A DNA stretch of 64,000 bases from Rhodovulum marinum (GTDB lineage Bacteria; Pseudomonadota; Alphaproteobacteria; Rhodobacterales; Rhodobacteraceae). Shown here one piece after another: positions 8,095 through 17,626 of this stretch. The translations under genes were made by a program, and so were the position numbers. Position 1 is the stretch's first letter. Every line of letters starts with the position of its first letter. The stretch lies in assembly GCF_004343075.1 (NCBI RefSeq), contig NZ_SLXP01000003.1, positions 186,001 through 250,000 of the forward strand, read 5' to 3'. The notes under the pieces were generated by a model. That model had not been told where the DNA came from and made no database searches. It saw only the letters and a program-made list of their open reading frames with translations.

Positions 8095-8715
8095 ATGGAG
8101 CTGACTTTCTACATCAGCGCCTTCGTGACGCTTTTCGTGGTGATCGATCCGATCGGGCTGGCGCCGATGTTCGTTGCGCTTACCCAAGGGGAGGGAACAC
8201 GCGAGCGGCGCGCCATCGCGCTCCGCGCCGCCGCCATCTCGGTGGGTTTGCTCACGCTTTTCGGAATCTTCGGCGAACAGGTGCTGGGTTTCGTTGGGAT
8301 TTCCATGCCAGCCTTTCGGATCGCGGGCGGGATCCTTCTGTTCCTGACGGCACTCGACATGCTGTTCGAACGCCGTGCGAAGCGTCGCGAGGATCAGGCC
8401 AATGACGACCGGCCCGATCCATCCGTTTTTCCCTTGGCCACGCCCCTGATCGCGGGGCCGGGCGCGATGGCGACGATGATCCTGCTGAACGGTGCGGTCG
8501 AGCGCGAACCGCTGGCGATGCTGTTCATCCACCTCGTGATGATCGCGGTGATCGCGCTGGTGCTGCTGATGTTCCTGGCCGCCGGACTGATCGAGCGCGC
8601 CCTGGGACGGACGGGAATAAACGTGGTCACGCGGCTTCTGGGTATGCTTCTGGCCGCGCTGTCGGTGCAGTTCGTCCTCGACGGTTTGCGGGATTTCGGG
8701 CTTGCGCCGGTCTGA
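8095..8715 (+). CDS. MarC family integral membrane protein
   Basis: 206 residues with six predicted transmembrane helices. The family-typical N-terminus FVTLFVVIDPIGLAPMFVALTQG and the mid-protein PLATPLIAGPGAMATMIL are both present. MarC-family proteins are inner-membrane proteins without a settled biochemical role; the old link to multiple antibiotic resistance was not supported. It starts three bases after the ABC-F stop and is probably co-transcribed with it. Confidence 0.93.
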   Translation: MELTFYISAFVTLFVVIDPIGLAPMFVALTQGEGTRERRAIALRAAAISVGLLTLFGIFGEQVLGFVGISMPAFRIAGGILLFLTALDMLFERRAKRREDQANDDRPDPSVFPLATPLIAGPGAMATMILLNGAVEREPLAMLFIHLVMIAVIALVLLMFLAAGLIERALGRTGINVVTRLLGMLLAALSVQFVLDGLRDFGLAPV

Positions 8716-8777
8716 CGCATCTCGCGTGCCACCCCCGCCTCCTTATATCCAAGTGCAATAACGGTGAAAGGACATCC

Positions 8778-9359
8778 ATGCCCGGCGACGACATTGCACG
8801 GCTTATCTATCTGGCACTGCTCGGCGCGGCGATCGCCGGGTATTTCCTTTTGGCGAACAGGCACCGCCTGGGCCAGGTCGCACAGCAGGCGGCGATCTGG
8901 GGATTGATCTTCATCGGCGCGATCGCCGGTGTCGGCCTATGGTCGGACATTCGACAGGACGTGATTCCGCGGCAAACCGTCTTTGCCGAGGAGTCGCGCA
9001 TCGAAGTACCGCGCGCGCCCGATGGGCATTACTACCTGACCATCGACGTGAACGGCGCACCGGTCCGCTTTGTCGTGGATACCGGCGCAACCGACGTGGT
9101 TCTGACCCGCGCCGATGCGGAACGGGCCGGGCTCGACCCCCAGACACTTGACTATTTCGGCGAGGCACGCACCGCGAACGGGGTGGTGCGCACCGCCCCC
9201 GTGCGGCTGGAGCGGATGGCGCTGGGCCCCATCGAGGACCGCGGCGTGCGCGCCTTTGTCAATGCGGGCGAGATGCGGGAATCGTTGCTGGGCATGGGGT
9301 ATCTGAACCGGTTCGAGCGGATCGAGGTCGTCCGCGACCGGATGATCCTGTCCCGCTGA
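8778..9359 (+). CDS. Membrane-anchored retropepsin-like aspartic protease (TIGR02281 family)
   Basis: 193 residues with two N-terminal hydrophobic segments (about 8-27 and 38-56) and a periplasmic single-domain aspartic protease fold. The active-site motif is FVVDTGATDVVLT (about residues 95-107), and the second conserved block LLGMGYLNRFERIEV lies near the C-terminus. Such single-lobe proteases act as dimers. Substrates are not known in this family. It sits 62 bases downstream of the MarC gene in the same direction and may be part of that transcript. Confidence 0.88.
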   Translation: MPGDDIARLIYLALLGAAIAGYFLLANRHRLGQVAQQAAIWGLIFIGAIAGVGLWSDIRQDVIPRQTVFAEESRIEVPRAPDGHYYLTIDVNGAPVRFVVDTGATDVVLTRADAERAGLDPQTLDYFGEARTANGVVRTAPVRLERMALGPIEDRGVRAFVNAGEMRESLLGMGYLNRFERIEVVRDRMILSR

Positions 9360-9369
9360 GGCGCATACA

Positions 9370-10923
9370 TCAGGGGCAGATTCGCCGGTAATAGGTAAAG
9401 ATCAGCGGGCGCGGGCGTGATGGGCCGCGACGGGCGAATGCATCGGAATAGGGAATTTCCTCGCGAGTGATCACATAGCACCGGGCGAACGCGGGCATGG
9501 CGGCAAGCTCGGCATCGCCCAGGAACCAGGGCCGGTCTAGGGTCGTGCCTTCGGCTGGGCCCAGGATCACGAAATCGGGTGCGCGCGATAGCACATAGGC
9601 GCCGTCCCCCTTGGAATGGCCGGGGAGGCGCTGCATCGGCGCGACCAGCGGAAAGCTTTCGCGCCGCGCGATAACGGGGTCGTTCAGGCCAAGGCCGTCT
9701 ATGAAGGTCATGGTGTCGGCGTGAAAAGGCGTCGAACCTGCGGTGTGCAGCGCGACTAGGCTGTCGCCGGGCCAGGTCGCAGCGATGTGCCGGCCGACGA
9801 TCTGCCCCACGAAGGCGGCCGGGTCCATCCGCAGCGGCGGGACCAGCACAATGGCCGCAGCCGAAACGGCGGCGACCGCCCCCGCCCCGCCGATGGCCAA
9901 TGACTTGCCCAGCCCCGAAAATGCAACCGCACCCAGCAAAAGAAGCGGCGCGACCAGAGGCACCAGCACCCGCCCCGCGATCATGTGGTCGCCCCCGGAA
10001 TAGCCGATATAGCCCAGTTGAAACCCGACGGGCAGCGCGATCAACCCGACCAGCCGCGGCGCACGCCCCGTGGCGGCAACCAGCACCGCCAGGGTAGCGG
10101 AAAGCACGGGCCCCGCAAGCCAGGGGAGCGACTGCGCCAAGAACTCTGGCAGGTAGGCCAGGCGCAAACCGAGCGCGGTGCCGATCTTGGCGTGAAAGGT
10201 CAGCGGCAGCGCCTCGCCGTAATAGGAGAACCGCCACCCCATATGCGCCAAGGCCACCGCGGCAGGCAGCGCCGCCACCAGCGTCGCACGGCCGAACCGC
10301 ACCAGTGGCCGCCCCGAACCGAACAGTGCAACGCCGAACGCCAGACCCACTATGAACACCGCGGCATCCATCCGCGTCAGCACCGCCGCCGAAAGCCACA
10401 GCGCCGCAGCCAGTGCCGGGCCCCATCGCCCGTCACCCCGTTCGGCGGCCAACACGGAACTGACACCGCCCAACAGAAGCGCTGCCAGGAACGGCGCCTC
10501 CAGGCCACCCAGCGCCCAGACCGCCAGCCCGGGCACGGCTGCCGTGACAAGCACCGTCAGCGACCGCAACATGGCATGCTCGGGCCCGGGCAACGCCATC
10601 CGCAGCGCCCTTGCCTGCAAAACGATCAATCCCGCCAGGGCCGCAATGTTCAACCCCTGCGCCGCCCAGATCGGCGGGATGTCCAACCGGATCAGACCGG
10701 CCGTCAGCAGAACATGCAGGAAGTTCGTATACCCCTCGACCCTTTCGCCCAGGTTCCATTCCAGGACACCGTACTCGGCCAGATGGCGTGCATAGCGCAG
10801 CGAGATAAAGGCGTCGTCATGCAGGAAATCGCGGTTACGCAAGAGCAGCGCCGCCAGGATCGCCCAGCCAGGGGCCACGACCAGCGCCTCGATGCCCACC
10901 TGCCCTGCGTGACGCCTGTTCAT
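9370..10923 (-). CDS. GT-C type membrane glycosyltransferase-like protein
   Basis: 517 residues with about ten transmembrane helices and a C-terminal periplasmic part. The first periplasmic loop carries HDDAFISLRYARHLAEYG and VEGYTNF, the acidic-motif pattern of GT-C enzymes related to arabinofuranosyl/mannosyltransferases that use polyprenyl-phosphate sugars. Donor and acceptor cannot be told from sequence; cell-envelope glycosylation is the likely setting. It is convergent with the protease gene (10 bases apart). The ATG at 10923 (MNRRHAGQVG) gives a short cytoplasmic lead before the first helix. Confidence 0.75.
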   Translation of the reverse strand: MNRRHAGQVGIEALVVAPGWAILAALLLRNRDFLHDDAFISLRYARHLAEYGVLEWNLGERVEGYTNFLHVLLTAGLIRLDIPPIWAAQGLNIAALAGLIVLQARALRMALPGPEHAMLRSLTVLVTAAVPGLAVWALGGLEAPFLAALLLGGVSSVLAAERGDGRWGPALAAALWLSAAVLTRMDAAVFIVGLAFGVALFGSGRPLVRFGRATLVAALPAAVALAHMGWRFSYYGEALPLTFHAKIGTALGLRLAYLPEFLAQSLPWLAGPVLSATLAVLVAATGRAPRLVGLIALPVGFQLGYIGYSGGDHMIAGRVLVPLVAPLLLLGAVAFSGLGKSLAIGGAGAVAAVSAAAIVLVPPLRMDPAAFVGQIVGRHIAATWPGDSLVALHTAGSTPFHADTMTFIDGLGLNDPVIARRESFPLVAPMQRLPGHSKGDGAYVLSRAPDFVILGPAEGTTLDRPWFLGDAELAAMPAFARCYVITREEIPYSDAFARRGPSRPRPLIFTYYRRICP

Positions 10924-11033
10924 AGGCTGCCCGTCCGTTGTTGTGCCTGCCCCTGCCTACACCGGGGCCGCGTGGAACGGAATCCCCGTGCGCTTAGGGG
11001 AGTGGCGGCCGCGGGCGGCATGGCGGCGCGCGC

Positions 11034-11492
11034 TCAGTCGCCGGTTTGCCGTTTCATTTCCCAACGCCCGGAGTTTTCGGACCAGTATTGCGCCGCGATG
11101 CCGGCCGCCGTCAGTTGCCGCCACTGCTCGCGTGCAGTGTCGAGCGCGGCCGGATCGTTACCGTCGAACAGGATGCAGACCCGTTGCATCGCGCCGGCCT
11201 CGTCCGGGGTGACCGGCGCACCATCCACGGCCATCAGGCAGGCGGCGCCGTTTGGCGCCGCTCGCTCCGTGGTCAGCAGGACCGGTTGATCGGCATCGAA
11301 CGTCCCGCCCACGCGGCCATGTGGCAGGAAACCCTCGCCCATCCACAGCTTTTCGTCGAGCCAGTCGAGCTTTCTTGGGTCGGTGCCACGTATCGCAACC
11401 CGCCAGCCCTTGGCCAACGCCTTTTCAAGAAGCGACGGCAACGTCACCTCGAGCGGGCGGCGGGTCAGGTGATAGAAAAGCGCTGTGCCCAT
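11034..11492 (-). CDS. holC: DNA polymerase III chi subunit
   Basis: 152 residues; HolC links the clamp loader to single-strand binding protein. The N-terminus MGTALFYHLTRRPLEVTLPSLLEKAL and the central WRVAIRGTDPRKLDWLDEKLW match the family. I chose the ATG at 11492; the upstream in-frame extension is not HolC-like. It lies 89 bases downstream of pepA in the same orientation, a common pepA-holC pairing in proteobacteria. Confidence 0.93.
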   Translation of the reverse strand: MGTALFYHLTRRPLEVTLPSLLEKALAKGWRVAIRGTDPRKLDWLDEKLWMGEGFLPHGRVGGTFDADQPVLLTTERAAPNGAACLMAVDGAPVTPDEAGAMQRVCILFDGNDPAALDTAREQWRQLTAAGIAAQYWSENSGRWEMKRQTGD

Positions 11493-11581
11493 GGCGTGGC
11501 TCGCTTGCGGGTCGTCAGCGACAGTTGAGCGCGGGGAGCGCGGCAACGCAAGTGCCGGCTCCTCGCCCATGCCGCGCGCCG

Positions 11582-13051
11582 TCAGCCCTCGAAGCGGTCC
11601 GCAACCAGCCGGTCGAGTGCCAGAACGCCCCAGCCGGTCGGCCCCTTCGGTGCGAGCATGGTTTCCTCGGGGGTACGGGCGACGCCCGCGATGTCGAGGT
11701 GGATCCAGGGGCAGTCGTCCTTGACGAAGCGCTGAAGGAACTGTGCCGCGGTCACCGCCCCCGCCTGCCGGCCGCCGGTATTCTTGATGTCGGCGATCTG
11801 CGACTTGATCTGGCGGTCATAGGCCTCGCCCAGCGGCATCCGCCAGGCGCCTTCTCCCTCGGCCGCGGCGGCCTTCAGGAAATCGGCGCAAAAGGCGTCG
11901 TCATTGGCGAAGACGCCTGCGTTGTGGTGGCCAAGGCCGATGATGATCGCCCCGGTCAGGGTGGCGAGGTCGACCATGCCCGCGGGCTTGAACCGGTCCT
12001 GCGCATACCAAAGCACGTCGGCCAGCACGAGCCGCCCCTCGGCGTCGGTGTTGATCACCTCGACCGTGTCGCCCTTCATGGTCTTGACGATATCGCCCGG
12101 ACGCTGCGCCTTTCCGTCGGGCATGTTCTCGACCAGCCCCACCAGGCCCACGACATTGGCCTTGGCCTTGCGCAGCGCAAGCGTGCGCATGACGCCCGCC
12201 ACGACGCCCGCGCCGCCCATATCCATCGTCATCTCTTCCATGCCCTGGGCCGGTTTGATGGAAATGCCGCCGGTGTCGAACACGACACCCTTGCCGACCA
12301 GGGCCAAAGGCGCCTCGCCCTTCTTGCCGCCACTCCATTGCATCACAACCACCTTTGACGGGCTTTCCGATCCCTGCCCGACGGCCAGCAGCGCGCGCAT
12401 CCCCAGCTTGGCCAGGTCCTCTTCTTCGAGGATCTCGACATCGAGGCCCAGCTCGTGCATCGCCGCAAGCCGCGCGGCGAAATCGTCGGTGGTCAGCACG
12501 TTGGCGGGCTCGTTCACCAAGTCACGGGTGAAAAAGACGCCCTCGGCGCGGGCGGCCATGGGGCCCGCCTCGGCGGCAACAGCCTCGGGTTTCGAAACCA
12601 TCACGCGCACCTCGCCGGGCCGCGTCGCCTCGGACGTCTTGTGATCGGTGAACTCGTAGGCGCGCAGCGCAAAGCCGAACGCGATGTCGGCCGCCCGCGC
12701 ATTCGACCCGGCCAGCACCAGAACATCGGCGGCCCCCTGCCGCCTGGCCAATGCGGCCCCTGCCCGGCGCGCGTCCTCTTGGCTGGCGCGCTTGTCCAGG
12801 CGGACCACGTCGACCGCCTCGGCGTTCAGGTGGGCGGGCCAGGCCAGCGTTGCCGCCTCGCCAGTTTTCAGCTTGCCGAAGGCGTCGCTTTCGACGAAGC
12901 GCGCGAGGGCTCCCTTCATAAGCCGGTTCACCCTGCGGGCCGCAGGATCCAGCTTGCCATCACCGCCGACGAAGACCGCAATCCGCCCCGATGCTTGCGA
13001 AATGACTTCGAGATCGGTTTCGGCGAAGGTGATCGCGACGGGCATGGTCAT
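11582..13051 (-). CDS. pepA: Leucyl aminopeptidase (M17)
   Basis: 489 residues, the usual PepA length. The dinuclear-metal active site is visible in the C-terminal domain: LVGKGVVFDTGGISIKP (metal ligands and Lys) and the signature NTDAEGRLVLADVLWYA. The enzyme removes N-terminal residues from peptides in the cytoplasm; some PepA proteins also bind DNA. Two adjacent ATG codons occur at the start (MTMPVAITF); either is possible. It is divergent from lptF. Confidence 0.96.
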   Translation of the reverse strand: MTMPVAITFAETDLEVISQASGRIAVFVGGDGKLDPAARRVNRLMKGALARFVESDAFGKLKTGEAATLAWPAHLNAEAVDVVRLDKRASQEDARRAGAALARRQGAADVLVLAGSNARAADIAFGFALRAYEFTDHKTSEATRPGEVRVMVSKPEAVAAEAGPMAARAEGVFFTRDLVNEPANVLTTDDFAARLAAMHELGLDVEILEEEDLAKLGMRALLAVGQGSESPSKVVVMQWSGGKKGEAPLALVGKGVVFDTGGISIKPAQGMEEMTMDMGGAGVVAGVMRTLALRKAKANVVGLVGLVENMPDGKAQRPGDIVKTMKGDTVEVINTDAEGRLVLADVLWYAQDRFKPAGMVDLATLTGAIIIGLGHHNAGVFANDDAFCADFLKAAAAEGEGAWRMPLGEAYDRQIKSQIADIKNTGGRQAGAVTAAQFLQRFVKDDCPWIHLDIAGVARTPEETMLAPKGPTGWGVLALDRLVADRFEG

Positions 13052-13184
13052 GGTCCGGCTCCCAGTTCCTGAACGGTTTCGACCCTACCTAGTCTCCCAT
13101 CCGGCCCTTGACCAGATAGCAGTTTCCGCCCCCCGTCGATTGGTCTAACGTCCTCCGCGACCCGTGATGTCCTTGGGGGGACAT

Positions 13185-14327
13185 GTGCCGAGATTCGACC
13201 GATACCTGCTTGCGCAGCTGACAATCCTGTTCGGCTTCTTCGCGCTCGTGCTGGTGTCGATCTACTGGGTGAATCGGGGCGTTTCCCTGTTCGAGCAACT
13301 GATCGGCGACGGGCAATCGGCGTTGGTCTTCCTGGAATTCGCCGCACTGACACTTCCCAACGTGATCCGCCTGGTGCTGCCAATCGCGGCCTTCGCGGCG
13401 ACTGTTTATGTCGTCAACCGGATGATCTCGGAGAGCGAGTTGGTGGTAATGCAGGCGCTGGGCTGCAGCCCATGGCGGCTGGCACGGCCGGTGCTGGTCT
13501 TCGGCCTACTGGTGGCTGCGCCCATCGCGGTTCTGACCCATGTTCTGGTCCCGGCCAGCCGCGCCCAGCTGGACGAACGGCGGGACGAGATTTCGCGCGA
13601 TATCGCCGCGCAGTTCCTCAGCGAGGGCCAGTTCCTTCACCCTGCCCGTGGCGTGACGCTCTATATCCGCGAAATCACCGAACGGGGCGAGTTACGCGAC
13701 ATCTATCTATCGGATGCGCGCAGTCCCGAAACGCGGGTGACCTATACCGCCAAGCGGGCGCTTCTGGTCGATGGCGAAACCGGGCCGAAGCTGGTGATGT
13801 TCGACGGCATGGCGCAATCGCTGAAAAGGGCCGACCGGCGTCTTGCGACCACCAGTTTCGCTGATTTCGCCTATGACATCGGCGCGCTGATCGACACCGC
13901 GCGGATTCGACCGCCGCGGCTGGAGGTGATGCCGACCGCGGCGCTCTTGAACCCCACCGACGAGATGATCGAGGCCACCGGCGAGCCGCGCGCGGTGTTC
14001 CTCTACGAGGGGCACGCGCGCAATGCGCAGCCGCTTCTGGCGGTCGCCGGGGCACTGATCGGCTATGGCGCCCTTCTGGTCGGCGGGTTCAGCCGCTTCG
14101 GCGTGGGGCGCCAGGTGCTGATGGCGATCATCCTGCTGATCGGAGTGAACCTCCTTAACAACGCCGCGGCCGACATCGCGCAAAGCAACGCGGCTCTGTG
14201 GCCAGTGACCTATCTGGCCCCTCTCATCGGCACGGGCATCGGTGCCGCGATGATCTGGGCCTCGGCGCGCCGGCGAAGTGTGCCCTCGGGCGCCGCCACA
14301 ACAGGCCGGGGCGAGGTGCGGCCATGA
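13185..14327 (+). CDS. lptF: LPS export permease LptF
   Basis: About 380 residues of the LptF/LptG (YjgP/YjgQ) family: transmembrane helices at both ends (three each) around a periplasmic jellyroll-like domain. With LptG and the LptB ATPase it extracts LPS from the inner membrane. I favour the GTG at 13185 (product begins MPRFDRYLLAQL) because homologues begin there and GGGGGGA lies just upstream; a GTG at 13164 and an ATG at 13167 are in frame. It is the first gene of lptF-lptG-lptD-surA-pdxA; its last codons overlap the lptG start (ATGA). Confidence 0.93.
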   Translation: MPRFDRYLLAQLTILFGFFALVLVSIYWVNRGVSLFEQLIGDGQSALVFLEFAALTLPNVIRLVLPIAAFAATVYVVNRMISESELVVMQALGCSPWRLARPVLVFGLLVAAPIAVLTHVLVPASRAQLDERRDEISRDIAAQFLSEGQFLHPARGVTLYIREITERGELRDIYLSDARSPETRVTYTAKRALLVDGETGPKLVMFDGMAQSLKRADRRLATTSFADFAYDIGALIDTARIRPPRLEVMPTAALLNPTDEMIEATGEPRAVFLYEGHARNAQPLLAVAGALIGYGALLVGGFSRFGVGRQVLMAIILLIGVNLLNNAAADIAQSNAALWPVTYLAPLIGTGIGAAMIWASARRRSVPSGAATTGRGEVRP

Positions 14328-15424
14328 CGCTCCACCTCTATTTTGCGCGCAAGTTCACGCTGCTGGTGCTGGGAATTTTCGGGTTCTTCGCCGCGATCAT
14401 GGTGGTGATCGACATGGTCGATCAGCTGCGTCGCTTCGAGATCGGCCGGATCGGCCTGACCGAGGCGCTTCACCTCTCGGCGCTGAAGGTGCCCGGAGAG
14501 CTATACACGATCCTGCCGCTGGTCGTGGTGCTGGCCACGGTCGCCCTGTTCCTGGGGCTTGCGCGCACATCCGAACTGGTGGTGACGCGGGCTTCGGGCC
14601 GCTCGGCGCTGCGCGCGCTGATCGCGCCCGTCGTAACGGCACTGGTCCTGGGGGGCATCGCGGTCGGCCTTATGAACCCGATCGTGGCGGCCACGTCCAA
14701 ACAATACCGGATCGTCACCGACCGCTACAAGACCGGCGAGGTCAGCGTGCTGTCGGTCAGTTCCGAAGGATTGTGGCTGCGCGAGGGCAGCGCCGAGGGG
14801 CAGATCGTGATCCGCGCCGCCCGCGCCAATGCCGAGGCGACGCGGTATTTCGACGTCACTTTTCTCGCATTCGACCGCGATGGCAGCCCGGACTGGCGGA
14901 TCGAGGCGGCGGAAGCGACACTGACCGATACGGGCTGGGAGGTGGAAAACGCCAAGCGCTGGCATTTCGGCGGGGAGAGCCCGAACCCCGAGCTTGACGC
15001 CGTCGAGCAAGACCGCCTGATGCTGGCCTCGGAAATGACGCGCGAGCGAATCCGCGACAGCTTTGCGCAACCCTCGGCCATCGCGATCTGGGATCTGCCC
15101 GATTTCATCTCGGCGCTGGAACGCGCCGGTTTCTCGGCGCGCGCGCATCGCGTGTGGTTCCAGATGGAGCTGGCCCTGCCGTTGATCCTGGCGGCGATGG
15201 TGCTTATGGGGGCTGGCTTCACCATGCGCCACACCCGGTTCGGGCGAACCGGGCTGATGGTAATGCTGGCGCTGGGCCTCGGGCTCGGGCTTTTCTTCCT
15301 TCGCAATTTCGCGCAAGTCTTGGGAGAGAACGGGCAGATCCCGGTGGCACTCGCCGCCTGGAGTCCGCCGGCTGCGGGAATCCTGTTGTCGCTGGGGCTT
15401 CTGTTGCACCTGGAGGATGGTTGA
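14324..15424 (+). CDS. lptG: LPS export permease LptG
   Basis: 366 residues with the same plan as LptF: N-terminal membrane helix (FTLLVLGIFGFFAAIMVVIDMV), periplasmic domain and C-terminal helices with MGAGFTMRHTRFGRTGLM. It forms the heterodimeric permease with LptF. The ATG overlaps the lptF stop by four bases and its own stop overlaps the lptD start (TGATG). All three membrane components of the transporter are therefore translationally coupled. LptB, LptA and LptC are not in the window. Confidence 0.95.
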   Translation: MTLHLYFARKFTLLVLGIFGFFAAIMVVIDMVDQLRRFEIGRIGLTEALHLSALKVPGELYTILPLVVVLATVALFLGLARTSELVVTRASGRSALRALIAPVVTALVLGGIAVGLMNPIVAATSKQYRIVTDRYKTGEVSVLSVSSEGLWLREGSAEGQIVIRAARANAEATRYFDVTFLAFDRDGSPDWRIEAAEATLTDTGWEVENAKRWHFGGESPNPELDAVEQDRLMLASEMTRERIRDSFAQPSAIAIWDLPDFISALERAGFSARAHRVWFQMELALPLILAAMVLMGAGFTMRHTRFGRTGLMVMLALGLGLGLFFLRNFAQVLGENGQIPVALAAWSPPAAGILLSLGLLLHLEDG

Positions 15425-17601
15425 TGCGGCGTCTGTCCGCCCCCTTTGCCATTATGGCCGCGGCACTCGCGGCAGCGGGGCCAGACCTGCCGGGGGCCGC
15501 GTATGGCCAAGGCCTGCGCGCCGAGGCGCCCGCCGAACAGCCACCGGCAGCCACACTTATCGCGGACCGGGTCAGCGTGGGCGAGTTGAACCAGCTCATC
15601 GCCGAGGGCAATGTCGAGGTTTTGTATGGCGAGGCCCGGTTGTCGGCATCGAGGGTGGTCTATGATCGGCAGGGCGAGCGGCTGAGCATTGAGGGGCCGA
15701 TCACCCTTACAACCGGCCCCGAGACCGTCCTTGTGGCCGACAGCGCCGAGCTGTCGCCCGACTTGACCGAGGGCATCCTTCGTTCGGCGCGCATGGTGCT
15801 GAACCGCCAGCTGCAGATCGCCGCGGCAGACATCCAACGCATCGCGGGGCGCTATAACCGGCTGGACAGGACGGTGGCATCGGCGTGTCGGGTTTGTTCC
15901 GAGAGTGAAGTGCCCCTGTGGCAGATCCGGGCGCGCCGGATCATTCAGGACCAGCAGGAACTTCAGCTGTATTTCGACCATGCCCGACTGGAAGTCATGG
16001 GCGTCCCGGTCTTCTACCTGCCGCGGCTGCGGGTGCCCGACCCGGCCCTGAAACGCGCCACCGGCTTTCTGACGCCGAGCATCAGGGTAACCGACCAGTT
16101 GGGCACGGGCGTCAAGATCCCTTATTTTTTCACGCTTGGCGACCACCAGGACCTTCTGCTAACCCCCTATGTTTCGACCGGGCAGACCCGAACGTTGGAG
16201 CTGCGCTATCGGCGGGCGTTCCGGAACGGCGATATGGAGGTGAACGCGGCCGTCTCGCGCGATGATCTGGAACCGGGAGAAACCCGTTATTACCTGTTCG
16301 CCGAGGGTGGTTTCGACCTGCCGAAAGATTTTCGCCTGGATTTCGGGATCCAGGGTGTCTCGGACACGTCCTACCTGTTGGATTACGGCTATGACGACAC
16401 CGACCGGCTGGAAAGCGAGCTTTCGCTGACCCGCGTGCGACGGGATCAACTGTTCGCCGGCGACCTGATCTATTACCACACGCTGCGCGACTCCGAGAGC
16501 AACCAGACGATCCCGTTCCTGATCGGCGAGGTCAGCTACACACGGCGGGTCGAACCCGCCGCGATCGGCGGGATCGCCAATCTGACTTTTTCCGCGGATG
16601 GATTTCAGCGCCGCCTGAACGATTCATCGGGTGACGGACTCGACATGGCCCGCGTTTCGGCCGAATTCGATTGGCGTCGCGACTGGGTGCTGAACAACGG
16701 GATGGTGCTGGCCACCGAGGCCGCGCTGGATATCGACCATTTCCGCGTCACCGACGACGCGGTTTACGAGGGCAGCTCTACCCGCACGATGCCAGCGGCC
16801 CTGGTCGAACTGCGCTGGCCGCTGGTCAAGTCCGGCGCCGATGGCGTCACACATGTGCTGGAGCCGGTCGTGCAACTGGCCTGGAGCCGCGAGGAAGACA
16901 GCGACACCCCCAACGAGGACAGCGTGCTTGTCGAGTTCGACGAAGCGAACCTGTTTTCGCTGACCCGTTTCGCCGGCGAGGACGCGCGCGAGGCAGGGCT
17001 GCGCGCCAACCTGGGCGTGGGCTGGACCCGATACGATCCGGCGGGCTGGTCGCTTGCGCTGACGGTCGGGCGCATCTGGCGGGAAGAAGACCTTGGCCAG
17101 TTCAGCGAAGGATCGGGGCTTGACGGATCGAGTTCCGATTGGCTTGCCGCGGTGCAACTGGACCTGCCGGGCAATTTCAGCCTGTCGAACCGGGCATTGT
17201 TCGATGACGGGTTCGATGTCACTCGGAACGATCTGAGGATCGACTGGGACACCGACCGGGTCGAGCTGAGTTCCAGCCTGCTGTGGGCCGATGCAAATGT
17301 CGACGAGGACCGCAACGAGGATCAGGCGGACTGGGTGATGGACGCCGCATATGAATTCCGCCCCAACTGGATCGGCAAGGCCGACTGGCGTTATGACTTC
17401 GTCGCCGACGAGGCCACGCGCGCCGGTATCGGGCTGGAATATCGTAATGAATGCGTGACGGTCGATCTTTCCCTCTCGCGTCGGTTCACCTCGTCGACTA
17501 GTGTAGAGCCGAGCACGGATTTCGGCCTCACGGTGTCGCTTGCAGGCTTTGGCGCAAAGGGCGACGGGGCGCGGCGGGCGCGGCGCTGCGCCCGGTTCTG
17601 A
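15424..17601 (+). CDS. lptD: LPS-assembly outer-membrane protein LptD
   Basis: 725 residues. A signal peptide (to about PGAAYGQ) is followed by an OstA/LptA-like N-terminal domain (ATLIADRVSVGELNQLIAEGNVEV...) and a large beta barrel. A CxxC pair (ASACRVCSES, about residue 158) precedes PLWQIRARRI, as in other LptD proteins, and further Cys residues lie near the C-terminus (NEC..., RRCARF). This fits disulfide-dependent maturation. It accepts LPS from the periplasmic bridge and, with LptE, places it on the cell surface. The start overlaps lptG, placing permease and outer-membrane translocon in one transcript. Confidence 0.95.
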   Translation: MRRLSAPFAIMAAALAAAGPDLPGAAYGQGLRAEAPAEQPPAATLIADRVSVGELNQLIAEGNVEVLYGEARLSASRVVYDRQGERLSIEGPITLTTGPETVLVADSAELSPDLTEGILRSARMVLNRQLQIAAADIQRIAGRYNRLDRTVASACRVCSESEVPLWQIRARRIIQDQQELQLYFDHARLEVMGVPVFYLPRLRVPDPALKRATGFLTPSIRVTDQLGTGVKIPYFFTLGDHQDLLLTPYVSTGQTRTLELRYRRAFRNGDMEVNAAVSRDDLEPGETRYYLFAEGGFDLPKDFRLDFGIQGVSDTSYLLDYGYDDTDRLESELSLTRVRRDQLFAGDLIYYHTLRDSESNQTIPFLIGEVSYTRRVEPAAIGGIANLTFSADGFQRRLNDSSGDGLDMARVSAEFDWRRDWVLNNGMVLATEAALDIDHFRVTDDAVYEGSSTRTMPAALVELRWPLVKSGADGVTHVLEPVVQLAWSREEDSDTPNEDSVLVEFDEANLFSLTRFAGEDAREAGLRANLGVGWTRYDPAGWSLALTVGRIWREEDLGQFSEGSGLDGSSSDWLAAVQLDLPGNFSLSNRALFDDGFDVTRNDLRIDWDTDRVELSSSLLWADANVDEDRNEDQADWVMDAAYEFRPNWIGKADWRYDFVADEATRAGIGLEYRNECVTVDLSLSRRFTSSTSVEPSTDFGLTVSLAGFGAKGDGARRARRCARF

Positions 17602-17626
17602 GAGCAGGAAGAAACGGAGGAAGGGA